Positions 15,080 through 23,377 of a DNA stretch of 57,837 nucleotides are shown here, piece after piece (position 1 is the first letter of the stretch; every line of letters starts with the position of its first letter). A program made the position numbers and the translations under genes. The notes below the pieces were generated by a model that was not told the origin of the DNA, made no database searches, and saw only the letters and a list, made by a program, of their open reading frames with translations. The stretch spans positions 1 through 57,837 of the forward strand of contig CALWKY010000086.1 of NCBI GenBank assembly GCA_944381395.1, read 5' to 3'. Source of the DNA: an uncultured Lachnospiraceae bacterium. Lineage in GTDB: Bacteria > Bacillota > Clostridia > Lachnospirales > Anaerotignaceae.

Positions 15080-16537
15080 TTATTCATGGATGGCAGCTAA
15101 CATGGCGCAGAGAAATTGATAGCTGCGAATGGTAGAAGAAATGGAAAGACGCTCTTTGGGTGTGTGTACATCCCGCATATCTGGACCAAAGGCAATAATA
15201 TCTAAGCCGGGCATCTTTTCTGCAAAAAGTCCGCACTCCAATCCAGCATGAATGGCTTGCACAATGGGTTTTTTGCCAAACATTGACTGGAAGGTTTCTT
15301 CTGCTAAATGCAAAAGCTTAGAAGAAGGGTTATAGTTCCAGCCGGGATATTCGCCGCCAAAAGAAAGGGTGGCGCCACATAATCTGGCAATGGTTTCCAT
15401 TTTTTCCTGAATCAGGATTTTCCGGGAAAATACGGAGCTGCGCACGGCGCTTTCGAAAATAATCGTACCGTGATCTTCTTTGACCACACCTAAGTTGGTA
15501 GAACTTTCTACCAGCCCGGGCAAATCCAGACACATACTTTGCACGCCATATGGCATCAATAAAAGGATATCTGCAATTCTTTGGGTAGTGATACGGCTGT
15601 ATGTTTGTGCCGGCAAAGGACAGTCTTCCAGAGTAATGCGCAAATTGGTATCACAGTTGGCATATTCCTGCTGGAGGGTCGCTTCCAAAGCGGCAACTAA
15701 TGTTTCTGCCCGTATGGCATCGGAGGCATCTACCACCAAAGTGGCTGTGGCGTCTCTGCAAATAGCATTGTCCATCTGTCCGCCGCCAATGGCAGAAAGC
15801 TTGAAAGAAGAAATTTCTTTGCATAAGTTACTGCACACTCTGCCCATAAGGATATCGGCATTTGCTCTTTGCAAATGGATTTCCGAGCCGGAATGTCCGC
15901 CAAAAAGACCGAAAATACGCAGCTGCTTTGCTGCAGCATGAGAAGGAATTGCTTCTTGCTCTATGGGAAGGGAAATATGCACCCGTCTGCCGCCGCAGCA
16001 GCCTGCCAGAAGCACGCCTTCTTCTTCTGTATCCATGTTAATGAGATACTTTGCTGTTAGACAGGAAGTATCCAAATTTTGTGCGCCGGTCATACCCACT
16101 TCTTCATCTACGGTAAAAACAGCTTCAATGGCTGGATGAGGCAGATCATCTTCTGCCAAAACGGCTAACATCATTGCCACAGCAATGCCGTCATCTGCGC
16201 CCAGTGTGGTACCCTTGGCATGGAGCCAATCATTTTCTGTTTCCAATTCTATGGGGTCTTGTAAAAAATCATGGGAGATATCCCATTCTTTTTCACAGAC
16301 CATATCCATATGTCCTTGCAGCATGACCGTAGGAGCATCTTCGTATCCTGCGGAAGCAGGCTTTTTTACAATTACATTATGAAATGCATCTTGCTGATAC
16401 CAGAATCCTTTCTCTTTTGCAAAGGCAACAATATAGTCGCTGATTGCTTTTTCATTACCGCTGCCACGGGGGATTTTTTCAATTTCCTGGAAAAAAGAAA
16501 AAACGCTGGCAGCATCGCTGTTGCGATGGATAGACAT
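15080..16537 (-). CDS. pepD: Aminoacyl-histidine dipeptidase (M20 family)
   Basis: A 485-residue di-zinc cytosolic dipeptidase of the PepD (carnosinase-like) type, releasing amino acids from dipeptides such as Xaa-His. Metal and catalytic motifs are QGHMDMV near residue 75, TTLGADDGIAVAMML near 110, VDEEVGMTGA with the catalytic Glu near 143, and HAGLECGLF near 435. The lid domain lies at about 200-375. Length matches the family. First gene of a unit with the AI-2E transporter, driven by the promoter at 16586-16614. Confidence 0.95.
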   Translation of the reverse strand: MSIHRNSDAASVFSFFQEIEKIPRGSGNEKAISDYIVAFAKEKGFWYQQDAFHNVIVKKPASAGYEDAPTVMLQGHMDMVCEKEWDISHDFLQDPIELETENDWLHAKGTTLGADDGIAVAMMLAVLAEDDLPHPAIEAVFTVDEEVGMTGAQNLDTSCLTAKYLINMDTEEEGVLLAGCCGGRRVHISLPIEQEAIPSHAAAKQLRIFGLFGGHSGSEIHLQRANADILMGRVCSNLCKEISSFKLSAIGGGQMDNAICRDATATLVVDASDAIRAETLVAALEATLQQEYANCDTNLRITLEDCPLPAQTYSRITTQRIADILLLMPYGVQSMCLDLPGLVESSTNLGVVKEDHGTIIFESAVRSSVFSRKILIQEKMETIARLCGATLSFGGEYPGWNYNPSSKLLHLAEETFQSMFGKKPIVQAIHAGLECGLFAEKMPGLDIIAFGPDMRDVHTPKERLSISSTIRSYQFLCAMLAAIHE

Positions 16538-16585
16538 AGTATATGCACTCCTTTCAGGATTTCTTTTATCAATTAGGTTAAGTTT

Positions 16586-16614
16586 ATGATAAGTTCAGAT
16601 GGCACATCTGTCAA
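16586..16614 (-). promoter_or_regulatory. Sigma-A promoter of pepD
   Basis: On the minus strand TTGACA (16609-16614), 17-base spacer, TATCAT (16586-16591). Confidence 0.8.
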
Positions 16615-16661
16615 TGGCAAGAAGTTTGACATTTTTCGTAAGAAATGAAAAAAAGAAAAAA

Positions 16662-16692
16662 GAATTTTTCCCAATATGTTCCTCTCATAATT
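16662..16692 (+). promoter_or_regulatory. Possible forespore sigma-G-type promoter of the SASP gene
   Basis: GAATT (16662-16666), 19-base spacer, CATAATT (16686-16692). This approaches the sigma-G pattern GnATR / CATnnTA, although the spacer is one to two bases long. The gene class (alpha/beta SASP) is the classic sigma-G target, and no sigma-A promoter is obvious here. Confidence 0.3.
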
Positions 16693-16756
16693 CAGAAATG
16701 CTGACAAATACTATCCCTGCAACACAAAATCAAAGATTGCAAGGAGGAACAAAACT

Positions 16757-16975
16757 ATGAACAATTCTAAGACCAGCAATAAAGTAAGCGTACCTGAAGC
16801 AAGAGCAGCTATGGATCAGTTTAAGTATGAAGTAGCAAACGAAATCGGTGTACCTCTGAAGAAGGGTTACAACGGCGATCTGACTTCCGCACAGAACGGC
16901 TACGTTGGCGGCTATATGGTTAAGAAGATGATCGAAGCACAGGAAAAACAGATGGCAGGTAAGACTCAGGGCTAA
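16757..16975 (+). CDS. Alpha/beta-type small acid-soluble spore protein
   Basis: A 72-residue SASP that coats forespore DNA and protects it from UV and heat damage during dormancy. It carries both family blocks: ALDQFKYEVANEIG-like at residues 19-33 (here AMDQFKYEVANEIG, which contains the germination-protease site E/I) and GDLTSAQNGYVGGYMVKKMI at 42-61. The ribosome-binding site AAGGAGG is seven to eight bases upstream. It is the best single marker in the window that the host sporulates. Confidence 0.96.
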   Translation: MNNSKTSNKVSVPEARAAMDQFKYEVANEIGVPLKKGYNGDLTSAQNGYVGGYMVKKMIEAQEKQMAGKTQG

Positions 16976-17026
16976 GACTGAAAGTGCATCACCTGTAACG
17001 GGAAATGACCCGTGAACAACATGTTC

Positions 17027-17069
17027 AGGAGGTAAAAAAGAGCAGATCTTTTTTGCCTCTTGTTTTTTT
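17027..17069 (+). terminator. Terminator of the SASP gene
   Basis: AGGAGGTAAAAAAGA pairs with TCTTTTTTGCCTCTT (one mismatch) and is followed by seven T residues. A smaller hairpin, ACGGG/CCCGT, lies just before it at 16998-17013. Confidence 0.85.
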
Positions 17070-17110
17070 AACCGGTAATTTTATCAGAGATGGTTTGCGG
17101 CGCCTCTTCA

Positions 17111-17139
17111 TTGACAAAAAAGCGGGAAAGTAATATGAT
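17111..17139 (+). promoter_or_regulatory. Sigma-A promoter of the Fur-family gene
   Basis: TTGACA (17111-17116), 17-base spacer, TATGAT (17134-17139). No clear Fur/Per/Zur-type palindrome overlaps it, so autoregulation is not evident. Confidence 0.85.
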
Positions 17140-17167
17140 TAGCACAGAACGAGGAGGTGAGCGGCAG

Positions 17168-17581
17168 ATGAAAACAACTCAGGCAAAGTTAAAAACAACG
17201 AAAAAAAGAGAAGATATCCTGCGTATTTTGCAGGAAGCGGGAAAGCCGCTCAGCGCCGAAGAAATTTATGAAAAAAGAACGGTGGAAATGAATATTTCTA
17301 CCGTTTATCGTGCTTTGCATTTACTGGTGGATCATGGGGTGTTAGAAAAAACGGTTTATCAAGATGGAAAGGCATACTTTGGCATACCTAGACAAAAACA
17401 CAGCCACCATCTGATTTGCACCCGGTGCCATGCCCAAGTAGATATTGATATTTGTCCCTTAAAAGGATTGGAGCAGGATTTGCAAAAGGCAACCGGGTTT
17501 ACCATAACCGGACATAGTTTGGAATTTTCCGGCATTTGTCCTGCTTGTGCGGGCGGAGAAAAAACGGAGGAAAAAGAATGA
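17168..17581 (+). CDS. Fur-family metalloregulator (Fur/Zur/PerR type)
   Basis: A 137-residue DNA-binding repressor. The winged helix occupies residues 10-85, with recognition helix NISTVYRALHLLVDHGVLEK. The metal domain has QKHSHHLICTRCH (His cluster plus CxxC) and a second CPAC near residue 127; the two CxxC pairs form the structural zinc site. Which metal it senses cannot be told from sequence alone. A zinc uptake operon with a palindromic operator is elsewhere in the window (46753). The start is ATG 17168 after GAGGAGGTGAG; an upstream in-frame ATG lies before the promoter. It overlaps the RseC-like gene by four bases. Confidence 0.9.
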   Translation: MKTTQAKLKTTKKREDILRILQEAGKPLSAEEIYEKRTVEMNISTVYRALHLLVDHGVLEKTVYQDGKAYFGIPRQKHSHHLICTRCHAQVDIDICPLKGLEQDLQKATGFTITGHSLEFSGICPACAGGEKTEEKE

Positions 17582-18015
17582 GAGCACAGGTAACGGAAAA
17601 ACATGGAAAGCTTCTTTCTGTACGGATGGTACGGCAGGAAGCCTGCGGAAACTGTCACGCCTGCTTTGCCGGCAGACAAAAAGAAGAAATGACACTGGAA
17701 GCGGAAGACCGTTGTGGTGCCCAAGTAGGAGACTGGGTAGAATTAACATTAGCAGAACATGCTTTTTTCTCTGCGGTGGTGCTGGTTTATTTGATCCCCT
17801 TAGTGGCATTTATGGCTGGTTTGTTTTTGGGATATACGGCTGCGCCTCTTGTGGGACTGCCCAGAGATATTACAGCTTTAGCTGCGGCGGTTGTGGCAAT
17901 GGCGGTTACATATTTTTATTTGAAAAAGACTTCCAATGCGGAACAGGAAAACAAGTATCGTCCCATTGCGGTGAAAATTGTGCCGGATGGTATTTGTGAA
18001 CATCAGCAAAAATAA
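17578..18015 (+). CDS. SoxR-reducing system protein RseC family
   Basis: A 145-residue RseC/MucC-type membrane protein. An N-terminal soluble part holds a cysteine cluster, EACGNCHACF (CxxCxxC) near residue 24. Two hydrophobic segments follow, at about 63-85 and 96-115. In other bacteria RseC works with the Rnf complex in reducing SoxR or modulates sigma-E; here a redox or Rnf-associated role is only suggested by family. ATG 17578 overlaps the stop of the Fur-family gene (ATGA), so the two are translationally coupled. Confidence 0.85.
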   Translation: MRAQVTEKHGKLLSVRMVRQEACGNCHACFAGRQKEEMTLEAEDRCGAQVGDWVELTLAEHAFFSAVVLVYLIPLVAFMAGLFLGYTAAPLVGLPRDITALAAAVVAMAVTYFYLKKTSNAEQENKYRPIAVKIVPDGICEHQQK

Positions 18016-18047
18016 AAAACAGCATGGAGATTTTCTCTATGCTGTTT
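18016..18047 (+). terminator. Terminator after the RseC-like gene
   Basis: AAACAGCAT-GAGA pairs with TCTC-ATGCTGTTT, followed by T-rich sequence. Confidence 0.8.
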
Positions 18048-18166
18048 CTTTCTTGATAGAAATATTTCAAAATAGGTAATGGAAAAATTACGGCGGCAGA
18101 ATTCCCGTCTAACATGCACAAATTTTTTCTTGTCCCATAATAAAGAAAGGGAAAGGAGGAATTGGC

Positions 18167-18535
18167 ATGGGGGAGCGGGTGTTATATTATAATCAGCAGG
18201 GAAAAGGATGTGCCGCTTCCATTCTTCTGGCAGCAAGGGATTATTATGGCATTGCTGTGGATGAAAAACTGGAACAGGCAGGAAAGGCAGTATGCCCAGG
18301 GTTTGGCGTGGGCTGTTTTTGCAGTGCGTTTGTAGCGTGCATCATGGTGATGGGGCTGGTATTACCGGAAACAGAAGTACCCCAGGCACGGCTGCAATTT
18401 CTCATGCAAATGCAGGAAAAGTGGGGAAGCCTAAATTGCGGTATCATTTCCGCCCAGGCTTCCGATTGTAATGAAGTATTAGTGTCTGCCGCGGAAGCAT
18501 TAGAAGCAGTTTTAGCAGACAGATGTGAATGTTAA
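18167..18535 (+). CDS. C_GCxxG_C_C family protein
   Basis: A 122-residue cysteine-rich protein of the putative redox-active C_GCxxG_C_C family. Visible pieces are GKGCAASILLAARDYYG near residue 12, FGVGCFCSAFVACIMVMGL near 46, and cysteines near 92, 102, 120 and 122. The central helix is hydrophobic. Family members often neighbour redox or electron-transport genes; the function is not known. The ribosome-binding site AAAGGAGGAATTGGC precedes ATG 18167. Repeat copy B begins 15 bases after its stop. Confidence 0.75.
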   Translation: MGERVLYYNQQGKGCAASILLAARDYYGIAVDEKLEQAGKAVCPGFGVGCFCSAFVACIMVMGLVLPETEVPQARLQFLMQMQEKWGSLNCGIISAQASDCNEVLVSAAEALEAVLADRCEC

Positions 18536-18550
18536 AAAGTGGGTACAGAT

Positions 18551-18701
18551 AGCAATCTTCCCTGGAAAACAAAATTTTTTCGTTTGATTTCTTAAGGAAA
18601 ATTGCGGCTGTTTTTAGAAAACAATACCGTAAAAAAAGAAACAGCTGGATCTTTACGATGGTAAGGATTTCAGCTGTTTTTGCTTTTTACGAAGAAGCCG
18701 C
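18551..18701 (+). repeat. Two-hairpin intergenic element, copy B
   Basis: Starts AGCAATCTTCC 15 bases after the stop of the C_GCxxG gene. Hairpin 1 pairs GCAATCTTCC-GGAAA with TTTCTTAAGGAAAATTGC. A GGCTGTTTTTAGAAAACAAT linker follows. Hairpin 2 pairs ACAGCTGGATC with GATTTCAGCTGT (18641-18677), ending in T-rich sequence and GAAGAAGCCGC. It serves as terminator between two convergent genes. Confidence 0.75.
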
Positions 18702-18723
18702 AAATGGAATCTGCGCTTATATC

Positions 18724-19977
18724 TTATTCGGAAGGCTCTGCTGCTTCTAGGGTAGGTTCCGTTTCCACAGGGGCTGCCGGAGTGCTTTCCACAGCAGTAC
18801 AGGGAGTTTGTTCCCTCGTTTGCAGCCGTTGCAGTTCCGCTTTTGCTTGTTTCAGCTCATTTTCTAAACGGTGGATCTGCGCATAGTGCATCGCGTTGAG
18901 ACGGCTGACTTCATCACTGCGTTCCTGTAATAATTTTTTTAAAGAATCCATTTCGCTTTGTATTTGAAGAGAAATATCAGCTTTGGGCGCGAATGAAACA
19001 GTTGCGGGTTCTACGGGACGTGTCATCATAACAGGGGCTTGCAAGGGCAGTAATAGATCTCCTGTCCGGCTATCTGCAAAAACTTCGCCTGTTTGTCCGT
19101 TTTCTTTTAGATAGGGGATTTTTATGGTAGAAGCAGGCAGGGAAAAACAAGACTCCGCAGGCTGGAAGGTCATGCCGCCGTCTAAGGAGCTCAGCCGGAA
19201 GGCACGGGACTGATTTTTCCAGTAGAGACTGACCCGCCCATTTTCAGGAAAGAGCAGGCAGTGTTCCATGCCGCTTTCTTCCCGTACGATTTTAGTAGGA
19301 CAGGTATTGTCATTATTTTTACAACAGTAGTGCAGCTGATTGGAAAAGAGCCCTCTTACCAAGCAAAGCGCATGAATACAGTCTGTTTCACTGAATACAG
19401 ATAAGTCGCCAAAAGGACCGGGTGCAGTTAGAATGGTTTTTAAACTGCCCAAAGTAAAAGGAGACAGTAATACTTCCCGGGCACAAAGGATATTTTTTGC
19501 CGTGCGGTAATATAGTATAAGATGGCTGGCTCCCAATGTATGGGCAAAAAACGGAACACTGCCCATAGGCAACAAGCGGTCTAATAGAATTGGTTTTTGC
19601 CAGGCGTCCGTCCTTTTTTGCCAATAATACAGCTGATCAATGCCATTTTGTGCTGAAACGGTATAAAACAAATGGAAAACGTCGCCTTCCATTTTGCCAT
19701 AGAGTGCAGAGACAGAAGAAAGTCTTCCGCCTTCTGCCAAAGAAATTTCCATAAATCCCCCATTGTTTTGGCGAAATAAGGTTAAGGAGCCATTTTCCCG
19801 CAGACAGGTAATCAAAATTTCTCCTTGATAAAAGGTGGCATGATAAGTCAGTACATCTTCCGCCAAGGGTGCGGAAAATTGTCCTGCGTGACGGAATAAC
19901 AGCTTTTTCCCATTTAATAAAAACAAGTAGCTTTCTTGGTTCTGCTTTAAAAGATATTGGAATTTTGGATTCTGCAT
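18724..19977 (-). CDS. Uncharacterised protein: beta-rich N-terminal region, coiled-coil C-terminus
   Basis: A 417-residue protein I do not recognise. Residues 1-320 are made of repeated short beta-prone segments of about 45 residues, each ending in patterns such as HLFYTV, HLILYYR, RVSLYW and RAFRLS; this suggests a beta-propeller like those of sialidase/WD-type proteins. Residues about 335-390 form a heptad-rich coiled coil (MDSLKKLLQERSDEVSRLNA), followed by a Pro/Thr/Glu-rich tail. There is no signal peptide or membrane segment, so it is probably cytoplasmic. Start at 19977 follows GAGGAAT. Monocistronic, with a divergent nth operon upstream. Confidence 0.8.
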   Translation of the reverse strand: MQNPKFQYLLKQNQESYLFLLNGKKLLFRHAGQFSAPLAEDVLTYHATFYQGEILITCLRENGSLTLFRQNNGGFMEISLAEGGRLSSVSALYGKMEGDVFHLFYTVSAQNGIDQLYYWQKRTDAWQKPILLDRLLPMGSVPFFAHTLGASHLILYYRTAKNILCAREVLLSPFTLGSLKTILTAPGPFGDLSVFSETDCIHALCLVRGLFSNQLHYCCKNNDNTCPTKIVREESGMEHCLLFPENGRVSLYWKNQSRAFRLSSLDGGMTFQPAESCFSLPASTIKIPYLKENGQTGEVFADSRTGDLLLPLQAPVMMTRPVEPATVSFAPKADISLQIQSEMDSLKKLLQERSDEVSRLNAMHYAQIHRLENELKQAKAELQRLQTREQTPCTAVESTPAAPVETEPTLEAAEPSE

Positions 19978-20079
19978 GAAAAAGTATTCCTCATTTTCTT
20001 TTTTGCCACCATATATATGTAAAAATTGGATGATCTATACCTGGCCATTATTTCCATCAGAAAAATTATGGGGGATCAG

Positions 20080-20108
20080 TGGCAAAAAAATCAAATTTGT
20101 GATATGAT
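20080..20108 (+). promoter_or_regulatory. Candidate promoter of nth
   Basis: TGGCAA (20080-20085), 17-base spacer, TATGAT (20103-20108). The -35 box is poor. Confidence 0.4.
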
Positions 20109-20158
20109 AACTGCAATCGATCCGTTTTTGTAAATAAAGAAGGGAAGAAAAATTAGAT

Positions 20159-20833
20159 ATGACAAAGAAAGAAAAAATGGCGCAGATTCTGACGCTATTA
20201 GAAAGGGAATATGGTCAGACGAAGTGTTATTTAAACCATGAGACCCCCTGGCAGCTTTTGATTGCAACCATGCTTTCTGCCCAGTGTACAGATGACCGGG
20301 TCAATATGGTTACCAAAGATTTATTTCAAAAATATACATCGGTACAGGCGTTTGCCGAAGCCAATCAGCAGGAACTGGAACAGGATATTCATTCTACGGG
20401 ATTTTACCACAATAAAGCAAAGAATATCATTGCCTGCTGCAGAAAATTATTGGAAGATTATGGCGGAGAAGTGCCTGCCGATATTGATCAATTGACACAG
20501 CTGCCTGGAGTAGGACGTAAGACCGCCAATGTGGTATTGGGTCATTGCTTTGACATTCCCGGCGTGGTGGTGGATACCCATGTAAAACGGCTGAGCAATT
20601 TATTAGGGTTAACAGCGCAAAGTGATCCGGTGAAAATTGAGTTTGATTTAATGAAAATCGCACCGAAAGAAAGATGGATCAGCATCAATACTTTATTGAT
20701 CGCCCATGGCAGAAAAGTTTGCATTGCCAGAAGACCGCAGTGTCAGCAGTGTGTGCTTTTTTCCCTTTGCAGCGGCGGGAAAAAACAGATGCGGCAGAAA
20801 AAGGCTGTATCGAAAAAGGAGGTTAAAAAATGA
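20159..20833 (+). CDS. nth: Endonuclease III
   Basis: Base-excision repair DNA glycosylase/AP lyase acting on oxidised pyrimidines. The 224-residue protein has AQCTD near residue 42, the helix-hairpin-helix LPGVGRKTANVVLG near 115 with the catalytic Lys (in GRKTA), the catalytic Asp in VVVDTHVKRL near 138, and the [4Fe-4S] loop with cysteines in the C-x6-C-x2-C-x5-C pattern near 187-203. The lysine-rich tail ends overlapping the next gene by four bases. Confidence 0.96.
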   Translation: MTKKEKMAQILTLLEREYGQTKCYLNHETPWQLLIATMLSAQCTDDRVNMVTKDLFQKYTSVQAFAEANQQELEQDIHSTGFYHNKAKNIIACCRKLLEDYGGEVPADIDQLTQLPGVGRKTANVVLGHCFDIPGVVVDTHVKRLSNLLGLTAQSDPVKIEFDLMKIAPKERWISINTLLIAHGRKVCIARRPQCQQCVLFSLCSGGKKQMRQKKAVSKKEVKK

Positions 20834-21672
20834 AAGGATTACGAAAAAAGATTGCAGTTTTGCTTTGCACGGCAGTTACATTAGGAACTGCTGCATGTAA
20901 TCAGGCGGAAAGTGCAGCAGAAGTGCTGCAGAAAGCCCAGGAAACCATGTCTGGCGTAACCAGTATGGCAGCGCAGACTACATTGGTGCAGGATATGACA
21001 TACGCAGGAGAAGAATTTCAGTCTGAAACATCGATTGAAAGTGTTATGATCAAAGATCCTTTGACCATGCATGTATCCATGTCCATGGATGATGGTACGG
21101 GATTACAGGAAATGGATCTGTATGCGGAACAAGTAGACGGAAAAAATGTTGTTTATATGCAAGTAGGCGGTACTTGGTATGCGCAGAGCGCAACCATTGA
21201 TGATGTGGAAAACTACAATGCGGAAAACAGCTTGAATTTCTATCTGGAAAATTTATCAGAGCCTGTAGTTTCCGGTACAGAGAAAATAAATGACGTAGAT
21301 TGTGTTTTGATAGAAGGCGCCTTAACAGGAGAAGCTATGCAGGAAGCGGCAAAGGATTTGCAAATGACCGATGCCATCAGTGAAGAGGCTATGCAGACGA
21401 TTTATGATGAGATTGGCAGTCTGCCCATGCGTATTTGGATTGATGCGGATGGATATGTGAGACAGTATGAGGTGGACTTGACCAGCATGATGCAGAAGCT
21501 GATTGAAACCATGATGAGTTTGCTTTCCGTAGAAATCAATGAAGGAGATTTTGTAGCCCATAGTGTATTGGTTACCGCGGTTTGCAGTCAGTTCAACGAA
21601 GTAGAAACCATTGATATTCCTGACGAAGCAAGAAGCACACAGGTCATCGAAGTACCTGCAGCGACGGAATAA
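20830..21672 (+). CDS. Lipoprotein, LolA/LppX-like fold (DUF6612-like)
   Basis: A 280-residue exported lipoprotein. After a basic start and hydrophobic core, the lipobox LGTAAC gives an acylated Cys at residue 23. The mature part starts with AEVLQKAQETMSGVTSMAAQ, the helix that opens many clostridial lipoproteins related to LolA/LppX, and then alternates beta strands and Met/Glu-rich helices. Such proteins may carry lipids or act in the envelope; no ligand can be assigned. ATGA overlap with nth indicates cotranslation, although the two functions are unrelated. Repeat copy C begins about 8 bases after the stop. Confidence 0.85.
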   Translation: MKGLRKKIAVLLCTAVTLGTAACNQAESAAEVLQKAQETMSGVTSMAAQTTLVQDMTYAGEEFQSETSIESVMIKDPLTMHVSMSMDDGTGLQEMDLYAEQVDGKNVVYMQVGGTWYAQSATIDDVENYNAENSLNFYLENLSEPVVSGTEKINDVDCVLIEGALTGEAMQEAAKDLQMTDAISEEAMQTIYDEIGSLPMRIWIDADGYVRQYEVDLTSMMQKLIETMMSLLSVEINEGDFVAHSVLVTAVCSQFNEVETIDIPDEARSTQVIEVPAATE

Positions 21673-21680
21673 AAAATGGA

Positions 21681-21827
21681 AAGAAATCTCTCTTAAAAAT
21701 CAGTTTTTTGATTGCTTAAGGAATTTGAAACGGCTGTCTTTACAAGAAAATAATACCGGTAAATAAGAAATAGCTGAAATCTTTCCCATCATAAGGATTT
21801 CAGCTATTTTTGCTTTCTTAGGAAGAG
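21681..21827 (+). repeat. Two-hairpin intergenic element, copy C
   Basis: Hairpin 1 pairs AAATCTCTCTTAAAAAT loosely with ATTGCTTAAGGAATTTG. The CGGCTGTCTTTACAAG block and a linker containing ATAATACCGGTAAATAAG follow (copy B has ACAATACCGTAAAAAAAG). Hairpin 2 pairs TAGCTGAAATC with GATTTCAGCTA (21771-21807), where the outer C-G pair of copies A and B has become T-A. Convergent genes lie on both sides. Confidence 0.75.
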
Positions 21828-21855
21828 ACATCTCTCGTCTCTTTTTTAATGATTT

Positions 21856-22422
21856 TTAACGAGGCTTTTTACGAACGGAGTAACCGAAAGTACCCAGTTC
21901 TTCTCCCAATGCGTAGTAAGTGCCATGGCTGTAGCAGATGGGTTCCGCATCTTCCAGATGGAATTTACCTGTTTCATCCAGATAGGTGTCATCTACGGAA
22001 ACGCCCACCACTTCTGCTAAGAACATATCATGGCTGCCCAAAGGAAGTACTTGTGTTACCTTACATTCGATATTGACAGGGCACTGGTCAATGATGGGGG
22101 CAGATACTTTTTGTCCCTTGACCGGAGTCAGACCCATTGCCTCAAATTTATTGATGTCTCTGCCGCTTTTTACGCCGCAGGTATCGCAGGCAGCAGTCAA
22201 AGACTTGGGTACCAGATTGATGACAAATTCTCCTGTTTTTGAAATGATTTCATGGGAGTAGCGGCTTTTACGCAGAGAAATATAAGTCATGGCAGGATCG
22301 GAATTGATGGTGCCGGTCCATGCTACGGTGGTGATATTGCCTTTTTCCTCACTGCCGCAGGATACCATAACAACAGGCACGGGATAGAGTACAGTGCCGG
22401 GTTTCCGGGTTTGTTTTGCCAT
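21856..22422 (-). CDS. Flavin reductase family protein (FMN-binding split barrel)
   Basis: A 188-residue FMN-binding protein of the flavin reductase-like domain. It shows VVMVSCG and ITTVAWTGTINSDPAMTYIS near residues 18-50, the segment that contacts FMN, then YSHEIISKTGEFVINLV near 58 and CDTCGVKSGRDINKF near 80. It probably reduces or carries FMN for an electron-transfer partner. An upstream in-frame ATG at 22443 lacks a ribosome-binding site; ATG 22422 is nine bases from AAGGAGG. It has its own promoter and is convergent with the lipoprotein gene. Confidence 0.9.
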   Translation of the reverse strand: MAKQTRKPGTVLYPVPVVMVSCGSEEKGNITTVAWTGTINSDPAMTYISLRKSRYSHEIISKTGEFVINLVPKSLTAACDTCGVKSGRDINKFEAMGLTPVKGQKVSAPIIDQCPVNIECKVTQVLPLGSHDMFLAEVVGVSVDDTYLDETGKFHLEDAEPICYSHGTYYALGEELGTFGYSVRKKPR

Positions 22423-22467
22423 AGAGAAAAACCTCCTTATCATATTTCAGATGGATTTTTTCTTTCT

Positions 22468-22496
22468 ATCATAGCCTGTGGGGGAAATTTTGTAAA
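22468..22496 (-). promoter_or_regulatory. Sigma-A promoter of the flavin reductase gene
   Basis: On the minus strand TTTACA (22491-22496), 17-base spacer, TATGAT (22468-22473). Confidence 0.75.
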
Positions 22497-22568
22497 GACA
22501 TCCGCCGTACAAAAAAGTTTTTGACGGAAAAGAGAATCCGGGTTTTTGGAAAGATTTTTCCATTGGAA

Positions 22569-22597
22569 TTGATTTTGTCTGGACTTTCGGGTAAAAT
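22569..22597 (+). promoter_or_regulatory. Sigma-A promoter of the transaldolase-transketolase operon
   Basis: TTGATT (22569-22574), 17-base spacer, TAAAAT (22592-22597), 82 bases before the transaldolase start. Confidence 0.65.
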
Positions 22598-22678
22598 GAA
22601 ACTGGAATAGGGTGTTTACCCATGAATCAATGAAAATCGTACAGCTATTTTTAGTTCAAAGAAGAGAGGTAGAGTACA

Positions 22679-23326
22679 ATGAAGATGTTTATTGACACAG
22701 CGAATGTGGATGAAATCAGAGAAGCCAACGAACTGGGCGTGATTTGCGGCGTTACCACCAATCCTTCCCTGATCGCAAAAGAAGGCAGAGATTTTAAGGA
22801 AGTTGTAAAGGAAATCACTACCATCGTGGATGGTCCCATCAGCGCAGAAGTTATCAGCCTGGATCATGACGGCATGGTAGCAGAAGCAGAAGAACTGGTA
22901 AAGATCCATAAGAACATTGTGATCAAGATTCCTATGACACTGGAAGGTTTAAAGGCAGTGAAGATCCTCTCTTCCAAGGGCATTAAGACCAATGTAACTT
23001 TGATCTTTTCCGCAGCGCAGGCACTGATGGCCGCAAGAGCAGGCGCTACTTATGTATCTCCTTTCCTGGGCAGAGTAGATGATATTGGTTCCGTTGGCAT
23101 GACCCTCATTGAGGATATTGTGGAAATTTTCCAGATGCACGGTATTCAGACCGAAATTATTGCTGCATCTATCCGCAATCCTCTCCATGTTATTGATGCT
23201 GCGAAGGCTGGCTGCGATATCGCTACCATCCCTTACAAAGTATTGATCCAGATGAGCAAACACCCTCTGACCGATAACGGCATTGAGCGTTTCCTGAAGG
23301 ATTGGGAGAGCGTACCGAAGAACTGA
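22679..23326 (+). CDS. tal: Transaldolase, short TalC/Fsa type
   Basis: A 215-residue class I aldolase of the short transaldolase/fructose-6-phosphate aldolase family, acting in the non-oxidative pentose phosphate pathway. Visible are [10 protein letters not shown] at the start, [13 protein letters not shown] near 25, [14 protein letters not shown] with the Schiff-base Lys near 84, [12 protein letters not shown] near 105 and [11 protein letters not shown] near 127. Length and motifs match transaldolases rather than long TalB. A transketolase gene follows 52 bases later, completing the pair needed for pentose interconversion. Confidence 0.93.
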   Translation: MKMFIDTANVDEIREANELGVICGVTTNPSLIAKEGRDFKEVVKEITTIVDGPISAEVISLDHDGMVAEAEELVKIHKNIVIKIPMTLEGLKAVKILSSKGIKTNVTLIFSAAQALMAARAGATYVSPFLGRVDDIGSVGMTLIEDIVEIFQMHGIQTEIIAASIRNPLHVIDAAKAGCDIATIPYKVLIQMSKHPLTDNGIERFLKDWESVPKN

Positions 23327-23377
23327 TTTTTTTCGAAAACCGGAAAAATAATTTGAACAAACAGGAGAGAATGCATT

